Shown here: piece by piece, positions 6,879-15,432 of the stretch
Layout: each line of letters starts with the position of its first letter
Numbering within the stretch: the stretch's first letter is position 1
Origin: Parasedimentitalea denitrificans
GTDB lineage: Bacteria; Pseudomonadota; Alphaproteobacteria; Rhodobacterales; Rhodobacteraceae
Direction: 5' to 3'
Assembly: GCF_011813015.1 (NCBI RefSeq)
Contig: NZ_QHLQ01000023.1
Coordinates: 1-64,000, forward strand
Length of the DNA stretch: 64,000 nucleotides
Notes under the pieces: model-generated
What the model was told of the DNA's origin: nothing
Database searches by the model: none
What the model saw: only the letters and a program-made list of their open reading frames with translations
Position numbers and translations under genes: made by a program

Positions 6879-8102
6879 GTGGACTATACCGCGAAACTCG
6901 ACGCAGCCATCAACCAATTGCATGAAGAAGGTCGTTACAGAACCTTCATCGACATTGAGCGCTGTAACGGTCAGTTCCCGCACGCGGTCTGGACCCAACC
7001 CGATGGTAGCCAGAAAGTCATCACTGTTTGGTGCGGCAATGACTATCTAGGCATGGGGCAAAACCCGGTTGTGTTGCAGGCCATGCACGAGGCAATTGAT
7101 GCCACAGGCGCTGGTTCGGGTGGCACACGCAATATCTCTGGCACAACCGTCTATCATAAGCGGCTTGAAGCTGAACTGGCTGATCTGCACGGCAAAGAGG
7201 CGGCATTGCTGTTCACTTCGGCCTATATCGCCAACGATGCCACACTTTCGACGCTGCCCAAGCTGTTTCCTGGTCTGATCATCTACTCTGATGCTTTGAA
7301 CCATGCGTCGATGATCGAAGGCGTACGCCGTAACGGTGGTGCCAAGCGTGTATTCCGCCATAATGATGTCGAGCATCTTCGTGAATTGCTGGAAGCTGAT
7401 GATTCGGCAGCTCCCAAACTGATCGCCTTTGAATCGGTTTATTCGATGGATGGCGACTTTGGTCCAATCGAAGAAATCATTGAACTGGCCGAAGAGTTTG
7501 GCGCACTGACCTATATTGATGAAGTTCACGCAGTAGGGATGTACGGTCCGCGTGGTGGTGGTGTGACGGAGCGGGACAATCTTGCGCATCGCATCGATAT
7601 CATCAATGGCACCCTAGCCAAGGCCTATGGTGTAATGGGAGGCTACATCGCTGCCAGCGCAAAGATGGTGGACGCCATCCGCTCGTATGCGCCAGGCTTT
7701 ATATTTACAACATCTTTGGCCCCAACAGTTGCTGCAGGTGCCGCGGCGTCGGTCGCCTATTTAAAGCAAGCACCTGAGCTGCGTGAAAAGCACCAGCAGC
7801 AGGCCAAGACCCTGAAAATGCGCCTTAAGGGGTTAGGCTTGCCAATTATTGATCACGGTAGCCACATCGTTCCCGTCATTGTCGGCAATCCTGTGCACAC
7901 CAAGAAGCTTAGCGATATGTTGTTGGCAGATCATGGGATTTACGTACAGCCGATCAACTTCCCGACTGTGCCACGCGGTACTGAACGGCTACGCTTCACA
8001 CCGTCTCCGGTGCATGGTCCTAAAGAAATTGATGCCTTGGTAAGTGCAATGGACGCCCTGTGGTCGCACTGTGCGCTGAATCGTGCCGATCTGGCTGGCT
8101 AA
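6879..8102 (+). CDS. hemA: 5-aminolevulinate synthase
   Basis: Condenses glycine and succinyl-CoA to 5-aminolevulinate with PLP, the first step of heme synthesis (Shemin pathway). Seen: FIDIERCNGQFPHAVW, ITVWCGNDYLGMG, GAGSGGTRNISGT, the DEVHAVGMYG PLP block and the Schiff-base lysine in NGTLAKAYG. I chose the GTG start at 6879, with GGAG six bases upstream. It gives 407 residues and puts the catalytic lysine at 248, the length and numbering of the Rhodobacter enzymes; an in-frame ATG at 6873 and an earlier start at 6852 fit less well. Upstream lie an FNR box and another palindrome, suggesting oxygen-dependent control. Confidence 0.97.
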   Translation: MDYTAKLDAAINQLHEEGRYRTFIDIERCNGQFPHAVWTQPDGSQKVITVWCGNDYLGMGQNPVVLQAMHEAIDATGAGSGGTRNISGTTVYHKRLEAELADLHGKEAALLFTSAYIANDATLSTLPKLFPGLIIYSDALNHASMIEGVRRNGGAKRVFRHNDVEHLRELLEADDSAAPKLIAFESVYSMDGDFGPIEEIIELAEEFGALTYIDEVHAVGMYGPRGGGVTERDNLAHRIDIINGTLAKAYGVMGGYIAASAKMVDAIRSYAPGFIFTTSLAPTVAAGAAASVAYLKQAPELREKHQQQAKTLKMRLKGLGLPIIDHGSHIVPVIVGNPVHTKKLSDMLLADHGIYVQPINFPTVPRGTERLRFTPSPVHGPKEIDALVSAMDALWSHCALNRADLAG

Positions 8103-8233
8103 GTTACTAGCCCCCTGTATAAATATTTAGAATGTGTTACCTATTCGTCAACGAAAGAGTGCAATCGAATCGTTGGGACGGTTTTTTAGGCGCTCTGGAT
8201 TGACAAGTGGCAGGCAGGAATAGGATTGCAGGG

Positions 8234-9427
8234 ATGATTGGGCGCATCAAGCAGCGCAAGTCCAAAGTGCAAGAGGACAATGCACCTCGAAGCTTTGATG
8301 ACTATGAATTTCGCCTCGGGGATGCAATGCGCGGTGAGCGTGCGACATTAGGCAAGTCGTTGCTTGATGTTCAGCGAGAACTGAGGATCAAAGCTTCCTA
8401 TATCGCCGCAATTGAAAATTCTGATCCTTCCGTTTTTGATACCCCCGGCTTTATCGCTGGATATGTACGTTCCTATGCACGCTATCTGAGCATGGACCCA
8501 GATCAGGTGTTCGAAGACTTCTGTCGCGAAAGCGGATTTGAAGTTGCCCATGGGATGTCCACCAAAGCATCCGGTAAACGTACTGGCCCGCCTCCGATTG
8601 CTACTGGCATGGGGGGCTTGGAAAGCGACGCGTTTACCGCTCCGAATACCCCATTCTCACCTAACGAAAGCAGCTTCCTTTTAAATTTTGAGGCTCGCGC
8701 AATCGGATCTGTAATGGTCCTGCTGGCGTTGATTGGTGGCGTTGGTTTTGGCGGTTGGACAGTGTTGCAGCAGGTGCAGCAAGTACAAATGGCCCCAGTG
8801 GAGCAAACACCGGTGGTCCTTACCGAATTGGATCCGCTTTCTGCAGTTGATGATATGTCTCTTAATTCTGAGGCAGCGATCACTTCTGATGCGTTGAACC
8901 GGTTGTATCGTCCTCAGGCTTTGGATGTTCCAGTTCTTGCAGCGCGCGATGCGCCGATTTCAACACTGGACCCTAGCGCGTTTGGAAGCTTTGCCTCTAC
9001 CGAGCAGCCGAGCTTGGTAGTTGCCGAGGCCAGAAGCTCGTCTCCGTCTACGGCTGTACAGCCGGTGCCAAGAGTTATGGAGCAGGCCGCTCCGCGAATG
9101 GAAATGGTGGCTGTTCGTGAATCCTGGGTCCGGGTCAGTTCTGCGGACGGCAGTGTGATCTTTGAGGGAATCATGCAGCCTGGCCAAAGTTATGAAATCC
9201 CTGCTACCGAAGAGGCGCCTTTGCTGCGCACCGGTGAGAGTAGCGCGATTTATTTTGCCTTGGATGGTGCGCATTTCGGTCCAGTTGGCGGCCGCGGCGA
9301 AGTGACTAAGAATCTGCCGTTGTCGATTGATAACGTCACCGATATATTTGATGTCGCCGATCTAGAACAGGATCGTGATCTGGCCAAGATGGTGGCACAG
9401 CTCGAGGCCGAAGTTTTCTCCGAATAA
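8234..9427 (+). CDS. RodZ-like helix-turn-helix membrane protein (DUF4115)
   Basis: A 397-residue bitopic protein. Residues about 15-95 form a RodZ-type HTH_25 domain (FRLGDAMRGERATLGKSLLDVQ, then IENSDPSVFDTPGFIAGYVRSYARYL). A membrane helix follows near 165-185 (VMVLLALIGGVGFGGWTVL), then a low-complexity linker and a C-terminal DUF4115 beta domain (SWVRVSSADGSVIFEG, AIYFALDGAHFGPVGGRG). RodZ links MreB to the cell wall machinery; here the role in cell shape is inferred. I chose ATG 8234 (AGGA eight bases upstream, MIGR start) over an in-frame GTG at 8207. It lies between hemA and ispG on the same strand, about 100 bp from each. Confidence 0.85.
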   Translation: MIGRIKQRKSKVQEDNAPRSFDDYEFRLGDAMRGERATLGKSLLDVQRELRIKASYIAAIENSDPSVFDTPGFIAGYVRSYARYLSMDPDQVFEDFCRESGFEVAHGMSTKASGKRTGPPPIATGMGGLESDAFTAPNTPFSPNESSFLLNFEARAIGSVMVLLALIGGVGFGGWTVLQQVQQVQMAPVEQTPVVLTELDPLSAVDDMSLNSEAAITSDALNRLYRPQALDVPVLAARDAPISTLDPSAFGSFASTEQPSLVVAEARSSSPSTAVQPVPRVMEQAAPRMEMVAVRESWVRVSSADGSVIFEGIMQPGQSYEIPATEEAPLLRTGESSAIYFALDGAHFGPVGGRGEVTKNLPLSIDNVTDIFDVADLEQDRDLAKMVAQLEAEVFSE

Positions 9428-9529
9428 ATTGACTGCGTTGGTTGTCGGCCAGTGTTGTCTCATGTGCCATTGCGGCGCATCGGATCCGAGCGTATCTAAA
9501 GGCAACTGACCTTTAGTCTGGATCCGCAA

Positions 9530-10651
9530 ATGTCGATCAATCATATCCGTCCTTGGCGCAATATCGAGCGCCGAAAAAGCCGTCAGATCATGGTCGGCAA
9601 TGTTCCTGTTGGTGGCGATGCACCTATTGCAGTGCAAACCATGACCAATACACTGACGACAGATGTGGCTGCCACAATCGCACAGGTGCAGGCCGCAGCA
9701 GAGGCGGGCGCTGATCTGGTTCGGATCTCTGTCCCGGATGAGGCATCGTCCAAGGCGTTGAAAGAGATCGTTGCGGAAAGCCCGGTGCCGATCATTGCTG
9801 ACATTCATTTCCACTATAAACGCGGCATCGAGGCGGCAGAGGCAGGTGCGGCCTGCCTGAGGATCAACCCCGGGAACATTGGCAACGAATCCCGTGTGGC
9901 AGAGGTGATCAAGGCCGCCAAGGACCACAACTGTTCAATCCGTATTGGCGTGAATGCTGGATCGTTGGAAAAGCACTTGCTGGAGAAATACGGCGAGCCT
10001 TGTCCGGATGCGATGGTGGAAAGCGGGCTGGATCATATTCGTATCCTGCAGGATCACGATTTCCATAACTACAAGATTTCGGTCAAAGCATCGGACGTCT
10101 TCATGTCTGCTGCTGCCTATCAACAGCTGGCAGATGCCACAGATGCGCCGATACATCTGGGTATCACCGAGGCCGGCGGTTTTGTCTCTGGCTCTGTCAG
10201 ATCTGCGATTGGACTAGGGCAGCTCTTGTGGATGGGTATTGGTGACACCCTGCGCGTCTCGCTTAGTGCCGATCCGGTGGAAGAAGTCAAAATTGGCTTT
10301 GAAATACTCAAATCCCTTGGCCTGCGCCACCGCGGCGTCAACATCATTTCCTGTCCGTCCTGTGCTCGGCAGGGATTTGATGTGATCAAAACTGTCGAAA
10401 CTTTAGAAGAGCGCTTGGCCCATATCCACACCCCGATGAGCCTGTCGATCATCGGTTGCGTGGTCAACGGCCCCGGTGAAGCACTGATGACTGATGTTGG
10501 CTTTACTGGAGGTGGGGCAGGTGCCGGAATGGTCTATTTGGCGGGCAAGGCCAGCCACAAAATGAGCAACGATCAAATGGTTGATCACATCGTGCAAGAA
10601 GTTGAAAAGAAAGCGGCGCAATTGCAAACCGCTGCTGAAGCTGCCGAGTAA
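9530..10651 (+). CDS. ispG: 4-hydroxy-3-methylbut-2-enyl diphosphate synthase
   Basis: IspG (GcpE) is the 4Fe-4S enzyme that converts methylerythritol cyclodiphosphate to HMBPP in the MEP isoprenoid pathway. Seen in 373 residues: SRQIMVGNVPVGGDAPIAVQ at the start of the TIM barrel, ADIHFHYKRG and RINPGNIG, then the cluster cysteines C275 and C278 (ISCPSCAR) and C310 (IGCVVNGPGEA), with E317 completing the cluster ligands. Length is typical of the bacterial one-domain-plus-bridge form. Same strand as the RodZ-like gene, an arrangement often seen in proteobacteria. Confidence 0.97.
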   Translation: MSINHIRPWRNIERRKSRQIMVGNVPVGGDAPIAVQTMTNTLTTDVAATIAQVQAAAEAGADLVRISVPDEASSKALKEIVAESPVPIIADIHFHYKRGIEAAEAGAACLRINPGNIGNESRVAEVIKAAKDHNCSIRIGVNAGSLEKHLLEKYGEPCPDAMVESGLDHIRILQDHDFHNYKISVKASDVFMSAAAYQQLADATDAPIHLGITEAGGFVSGSVRSAIGLGQLLWMGIGDTLRVSLSADPVEEVKIGFEILKSLGLRHRGVNIISCPSCARQGFDVIKTVETLEERLAHIHTPMSLSIIGCVVNGPGEALMTDVGFTGGGAGAGMVYLAGKASHKMSNDQMVDHIVQEVEKKAAQLQTAAEAAE

Positions 10652-10670
10652 TACAGCCTAGGCTGGAAAA

Positions 10671-10692
10671 GGGAGCGTGCTTGCACGCCCCC
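10671..10692 (-). terminator. Terminator of dsbA-like operon
   Basis: GGGAGCGTGC and GCACGCCCCC form a long GC stem with a two-base loop. On the minus strand it is followed by TTTTCC, as expected for a terminator of the M48/DsbA operon; ispG converges on it from the other side. Confidence 0.7.
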
Positions 10693-10702
10693 TAAACGGT
10701 TG

Positions 10703-11467
10703 TCAGCCGCGCTGATCGCGAATGTCTGCAGCAATAATCGACATTTGATTGGCAGGCAGATAGCCGCGCAATAGCTCGTCCTGCATAACGAATGTGGGTG
10801 TGCCAGATATTTTAAGCCGTTGAGCAAGAGCTCGGTTCTGGGCCAGTTCATGATTGACCGCTGTGTCGTTCATCATAGCCAAGATAGCATCAGCATCGAG
10901 CCCCAGTCCCTCTGCAAGACGTCGTAGGACCATTTCATTTGGTTCGCCAGTGAATTCGATCAGCGCGTCATGCACCTGTTTATAGGCATCGCCACCTGCA
11001 ACCAGCCGGGTCGCGATTGCAAAGCGAGAAGAGATAACTGATGCGTCGCCAAGGATTGGGAACTCCTTGATGATCAGTTTGATATTGCCGTCTTCGGCAA
11101 GCAGTTGGGTCACATCAGTGGCCGCCCGTCGGCAATAGCCACAGCGGTAGTCCATGAATTCCACAAGCGTAATGTCGCCGTCCGGGTTTCCTCCGACCCA
11201 AGAAAAGCCGTCGTTGTGTAGCTCCTCCAAGTTCGTAGCGACCAACTCTTCGTCTTGCATGGCTTCGGCTTCGGCTTGACGCTCTTCCAGAAGGGTCACC
11301 GCTTCGATGATTACCTCAGGATTGTCTAGCAGGTATGCCCGCACTTCGGCACGAAATACAGCACGCTCGGCATCGCTCATAGCTGTCAGGTCCAGCGCCT
11401 GAGCAGGCGCCGTCAACAGTGCCAGTGACGTTGCAATACCCGTAAGGGCACGGGGGAAACGGATCAT
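10703..11467 (-). CDS. DsbA-family thiol oxidoreductase, periplasmic
   Basis: A 254-residue exported protein with a signal peptide ending near PAQA-LD (residue 24). After a helical N-terminal extension (about 30-90, ILVDNPEVIIEAV-like) comes a thioredoxin fold with FMDYRCGYCRRA, active-site cysteines C109 and C112, and the cis-proline loop ISGTPTFVM late in the chain. The helical extension is typical of the DsbA/ScsC-like group with an N-terminal oligomerisation helix, so it may act as disulfide isomerase or oxidase. Its ATG overlaps the stop of the M48 protease gene (ATGA), so both are made from one mRNA and probably act together in envelope protein quality control. Confidence 0.9.
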   Translation of the reverse strand: MIRFPRALTGIATSLALLTAPAQALDLTAMSDAERAVFRAEVRAYLLDNPEVIIEAVTLLEERQAEAEAMQDEELVATNLEELHNDGFSWVGGNPDGDITLVEFMDYRCGYCRRAATDVTQLLAEDGNIKLIIKEFPILGDASVISSRFAIATRLVAGGDAYKQVHDALIEFTGEPNEMVLRRLAEGLGLDADAILAMMNDTAVNHELAQNRALAQRLKISGTPTFVMQDELLRGYLPANQMSIIAADIRDQRG

Positions 11468-12816
11468 TTATTCTTCCTTTTTTGGTATTGTTCTGCAGCG
11501 ACAAGCACATCTTGTGCCCGCCGCCAATTGGCTGAGCCGCGTGGCAGCAAAGAACTGGCACGTTTGGCGTGTCGGCCTGCATCTTCCATTCGGCCCTGTA
11601 GGGCATATCGTTCGGCAGTGACCAGCGCGGCCATGCCGTTCTGTCCTGCCTTGGCATAGGCGAGCGACATATCTCGCAATAGCCTAGCATCCCGGAAATC
11701 ACGGCTGCGGGCTTTTTCCATCGCCTGAATGGCTTGCTTTGGTTTGCCTGCTGCCAGTAGGGCACGGCCATATCCACCTAGGATCAAGGGCTCCGAGGGC
11801 GCTAGGTTTACGGCACGTCCATAGGCGGCTAAGGCCTCGTTCCAGCGCCGGTTTTCCATCAGGATCTGGCCTTTGAGTTCGTAATAATAGGCGTCATTCG
11901 GAAGCTTCGCTAAGGCTCCGCTTAGTGATTTCAACGCCTTTTTCAGATTGTTCTGCCGGTGAAAGGCCACGGCTTCGCGCATCATGCGAACATCCGCCGC
12001 GCTTTCTTCGTGCGCGCGGCGTTTTGTCCATTTTGGCGATCGCTTGAAAGCCGACAGTTTGCCACGTACCCGAGCGAACCAGTAGTCAGCTTCGGCATTA
12101 TGCGAGCTTCTATCGCCGTAGCTGGAAACATAAGATTTGGCAGCCCGTAGGCGGTCACGACTTAGGGGGTGTGACCGCATATAGGGGTCTTGGTTGGCTG
12201 CGCTCAGCAAGTCTTGTCCTGCAAAAATCTGGTGCAGATCAACCAAACCTTGGGGGCTGATACCAGCTTGTGTCAGGTACCCGGCGGCAGAGCGATCAGC
12301 CGAGGACTCTTCGGCGCGCGTGTGGGCCAGAAAGCTTCTGTAGGCGGAGCTTTGGGTGCCCGCTGCGATACCGCCTGCTGCTTCGCCTGCTCCGGCTGCG
12401 GCGGCCAACACAGCCAAGGCGAGACCAAGCCCAGAGATTGAACTGGCAGAGCGCATGTTCTGCATGCGACGTGACAAGTGACCGTTGGCAATATGTGCTG
12501 CTTCGTGACCTATCACCGCCTGAAGCATTTCTGGGCTGGAGACCTTTAGAATCAATCCGTAGTTCACAAAAATGGTTTGGGAATCCACGACAAAGGCGTT
12601 GAACGATGCGTCGTTGACCACCAGAACCCGAACGCGTTTGGCGTTCAGTCCAGCTGCAGTCAGAACAGGCGCTGCCAATTTTGTAAGCCCATATTCTATA
12701 TCCGCATCGCGCAATAGACCAAGTGCCGCCGCAGGCAGCGCCGAGGCAACAAAGAACAGTGTGCTCAAAAGCAATGCCGGGATTGACGCCAGCCGATTTA
12801 AACGGTCAATAAACAT
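11464..12816 (-). CDS. M48 family metalloprotease with TPR repeats (BepA-like)
   Basis: A 450-residue periplasmic zinc protease of the BepA/YfgC type, which in E. coli assists or degrades outer-membrane proteins such as LptD. Seen: an N-terminal signal sequence (LLLSTLFFVASALPAAALG), HEAAH at 104-108 (zinc ligands and catalytic Glu), a third ligand Glu in RAEESSADRSAAGYL near 170, and C-terminal TPR units (NDAYYYELKGQILMENRRWNEALAAYGRAV and following). I favour the ATG at 12816; the frame continues upstream to 12840 and 12906, but that would overlap the divergent aminotransferase. The 22-bp divergent gap implies that promoters lie within coding sequence. Confidence 0.9.
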   Translation of the reverse strand: MFIDRLNRLASIPALLLSTLFFVASALPAAALGLLRDADIEYGLTKLAAPVLTAAGLNAKRVRVLVVNDASFNAFVVDSQTIFVNYGLILKVSSPEMLQAVIGHEAAHIANGHLSRRMQNMRSASSISGLGLALAVLAAAAGAGEAAGGIAAGTQSSAYRSFLAHTRAEESSADRSAAGYLTQAGISPQGLVDLHQIFAGQDLLSAANQDPYMRSHPLSRDRLRAAKSYVSSYGDRSSHNAEADYWFARVRGKLSAFKRSPKWTKRRAHEESAADVRMMREAVAFHRQNNLKKALKSLSGALAKLPNDAYYYELKGQILMENRRWNEALAAYGRAVNLAPSEPLILGGYGRALLAAGKPKQAIQAMEKARSRDFRDARLLRDMSLAYAKAGQNGMAALVTAERYALQGRMEDAGRHAKRASSLLPRGSANWRRAQDVLVAAEQYQKRKNK

Positions 12817-12838
12817 GGCTGCACCATGGGAGATCAAC

Positions 12839-13993
12839 ATGCGAAACTCAACCCGATCAAATGTCGATCCCTTTATTGTGATGGATGTAATGGAGGCAGC
12901 CCGCAAAGCAGAGGACGCTGGCCGTCACATTATCCATATGGAGGTTGGTCAGCCATCGACCGGCGCCCCCCTGGGTGCTCGGCGCGCATTGGCTAACGCT
13001 CTTGAAGATAATGCATTGGGTTATACGGTGGCTTTGGGGCTTCCGGCACTGCGTCAACGTATCGCTCAGCTGTACGGAGAGTGGTATAATGTTGACCTAA
13101 ATCCTAATCGTGTGATCGTGACGCCGGGGTCTTCGGGCGCCTTTTTGTTGGGGTTCACCGCGTTGTTTGACAGTGGCGACCGGGTCGGTATTGGCGCGCC
13201 TGGATATCCATCTTACCGACAGATCCTAAGCGCGTTGGGGCTAACGCCTGTCGATATCCAAACAGCGGCGGAAAATCGCCTGCAACCGGTGGCCGCGGAT
13301 CTGGAAGGGCTGGATCTTGCCGGGTTGATGGTGGCTTCGCCTGCCAACCCAACGGGGACCATGCTGGATCATGCTGCCATGGGCGGCTTAATTGACGCCG
13401 CCAAAGCACAAAACGCCAGCTTTATCTCGGATGAGATTTATCACGGGCTGGAGTATGAGGCCAAAGCCGTGACGGCGTTGGAACTGACGGATGAATGCTA
13501 CGTCATCAATTCCTTCTCCAAGTTCTTTTCGATGACCGGCTGGCGAGTCGGCTGGATGGTGGTGCCCGATGACCATGTGCGGGTGATCGAGCGGATTGCG
13601 CAGAACATGTTCATTTGCGCGCCTCATGCCAGCCAATTGGCGGCGTTGGCTGCTTTAGACTGTCAGGATGAGATGCGAGAAAATCTGGCTGTTTATGCAC
13701 GTAATCGGGAATTGATGTTGCAAGGCCTGCCCAAGGCCGGGTTCACCAAGATCGCGCCACCCGATGGGGCGTTTTACGTTTATGCAGATGTTTCAGACTT
13801 GACCAAGGACAGTCGTGCCTTTGCGGCTGAGATCCTTGAGAGTGCCGGGGTCGCGGTAACTCCGGGTTTGGACTTTGATCCGGTTCGTGGGACCACCACG
13901 TTGCGGTTTTCCTATGCTCGGTCAACGGCTGACATCGAAGAGGGGCTGCAACGCCTTCAACAGTTCATGTTAACGCGCAGGCCTACAGTCTGA
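12839..13993 (+). CDS. PLP-dependent aminotransferase, class I/II
   Basis: A 384-residue fold-type I aminotransferase. Seen: HIIHMEVGQPSTGAP near the N-terminus, VTPGSSGAFLLGF, SPANPTGT, a DEIYHGL PLP-aspartate block, and the Schiff-base lysine K228 in NSFSKFFSMTGWRVGW; the C-terminal arginine motif is FSYARS. This family contains aspartate/aromatic and related aminotransferases; the amino donor cannot be told from sequence. The ATG at 12839 has GGGAG six bases upstream, and the longer frame starting at 12572 is antisense to the M48 gene. The amidase gene follows after about 25 bp on the same strand. Confidence 0.92.
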   Translation: MRNSTRSNVDPFIVMDVMEAARKAEDAGRHIIHMEVGQPSTGAPLGARRALANALEDNALGYTVALGLPALRQRIAQLYGEWYNVDLNPNRVIVTPGSSGAFLLGFTALFDSGDRVGIGAPGYPSYRQILSALGLTPVDIQTAAENRLQPVAADLEGLDLAGLMVASPANPTGTMLDHAAMGGLIDAAKAQNASFISDEIYHGLEYEAKAVTALELTDECYVINSFSKFFSMTGWRVGWMVVPDDHVRVIERIAQNMFICAPHASQLAALAALDCQDEMRENLAVYARNRELMLQGLPKAGFTKIAPPDGAFYVYADVSDLTKDSRAFAAEILESAGVAVTPGLDFDPVRGTTTLRFSYARSTADIEEGLQRLQQFMLTRRPTV

Positions 13994-14018
13994 TTGTGTG
14001 CGAAAAGGGCTTAGAAAT

Positions 14019-15266
14019 ATGAGCAAAGCACTGAAACTCATCGCTGTTGTTCTGGCGCTGTCCGGGCTGGGGGCTCCATCCTTTGCTCAAACAGAAGGGT
14101 TTAGTGGCCTTGCACGCATTGATCCCGCGTTCAGCCGGATTGAAGATCGTGGAACTGACGACGCCAGCATAGTGCTAAGCTTGAGCCAAGGAGTGCCCTA
14201 TCGGTTGTTCACTTTGACCGACCCGCCGCGGCTTGTTCTTGATTTTCAAGAAGTGGACTGGCGTGGGCTGACGCCCGAAACTTTGTTGCAAGGGCAGCTT
14301 GTGACACAGGCGCAATTCGGCACCTACGTGCCCGGGTGGTCGCGGATGGTTCTGGAAATGGCTGAGCCACTGAAAGTGCAAAGTGCGGCGCTGGATATCA
14401 ACGCAGTGACAGCACAGGCTGAGCTGAAACTTGAACTCACGAAAGTTAGCGCCGAGGTATTTGCCGACAATGCGGGGGCCCCAACAGATCCGCGCTGGGA
14501 TTTGCCTGCGGCAGAGGTTTTGCCGGCACCGGTCATTCGAGGGGATGACGTGCCAATGTTGGTTGTACTGGATCCAGGGCATGGCGGCATTGATCCGGGC
14601 GCTGAAGTGAAAGGCGAGGGCGGGGCGGTGGTCGAAAAAGACTTGATCCTCGGCTTTGCTATTGAACTGGGCGACGTATTGGTGCGTTCTGGCCGTTTTC
14701 AGGTGCAGCTGACCCGAGATGGAGACTATTTTGTTTCCCTGGAGCGGCGCATCGCGCTGGCCCATCAGGCAGGGGCTGATCTGTTTGTATCCTTGCATGC
14801 GGATGCCCTGTCAGAAGGGCTAGCGCATGGTGCAACAGTACACGTTCTGTCGCCTGAGGCCTCGGATGTGGCGTCAGCAAAACTGGCAGAACGCCATGAC
14901 CGCAGTGATCTGTTGGCCGGCGTGGACCTGAGTGATGCAGATGACCGCGTTACCGGAATTCTGTTGGACTTGGCACGGCAGGAAACCCAACCGCGCAGTG
15001 ATGCTCTGGCCCAAGCGTTAGTTGATGGTATGTCCGGTCAGGGTGGGCCGATGAACCGCCGCCCATTACGTTCAGCGGGATTTTCAGTGCTTAAGGCGGC
15101 GGATATTCCTTCGGTTTTGATCGAGATCGGGTTCATGTCCAGTCCGCGAGATCTGGAAAACCTGCAAAACCCGGAATGGCGAGCAAAAATGGCGCGTGGA
15201 ATTTTGAATGGGTTGGTGGCATGGCGTGAGGAAGACGCGGCACGGCGTGTATTGGTTCGGCAATAA
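14019..15266 (+). CDS. N-acetylmuramoyl-L-alanine amidase (AmiC type)
   Basis: A 415-residue periplasmic zinc amidase that cuts the bond between MurNAc and the stem peptide, usually to split septal peptidoglycan. Seen: signal peptide (LIAVVLALSGLGAPSFA), an AMIN-type beta domain at about 25-150 (SQGVPYRLFTLTDPPRLVLDF), then the Amidase_3 domain with ligands in LDPGHGGIDPGA, EKDLILGFA, FVSLHADAL and the catalytic Glu in VLIEIGFMSS. I chose ATG 14019 because it starts the signal peptide directly; a GTG at 13998 is in frame. PBP1A follows 166 bp downstream, so two cell wall enzymes sit together. Confidence 0.94.
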   Translation: MSKALKLIAVVLALSGLGAPSFAQTEGFSGLARIDPAFSRIEDRGTDDASIVLSLSQGVPYRLFTLTDPPRLVLDFQEVDWRGLTPETLLQGQLVTQAQFGTYVPGWSRMVLEMAEPLKVQSAALDINAVTAQAELKLELTKVSAEVFADNAGAPTDPRWDLPAAEVLPAPVIRGDDVPMLVVLDPGHGGIDPGAEVKGEGGAVVEKDLILGFAIELGDVLVRSGRFQVQLTRDGDYFVSLERRIALAHQAGADLFVSLHADALSEGLAHGATVHVLSPEASDVASAKLAERHDRSDLLAGVDLSDADDRVTGILLDLARQETQPRSDALAQALVDGMSGQGGPMNRRPLRSAGFSVLKAADIPSVLIEIGFMSSPRDLENLQNPEWRAKMARGILNGLVAWREEDAARRVLVRQ

Positions 15267-15432
15267 TTGTGAAAGGGCAGTTGGAGCGCTTCCCCAAACC
15301 CCGGGATATTTAGGGCCAGATGAAGATCCGGCTTGGGGGCGGCGGGGAAACGGCGCTTTCTCGCCATATGTTGTTTTGACCATTGGCGCTGGCCTGCCTA
15401 TATAAGCCACATGTGCACAGGAAGGCAGTATA

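Noticed and set aside
12572..12838. N-terminal extension of the aminotransferase
   Set aside because: The extension is antisense to the M48 protease signal and catalytic region; the ATG at 12839 has a proper ribosome binding site.
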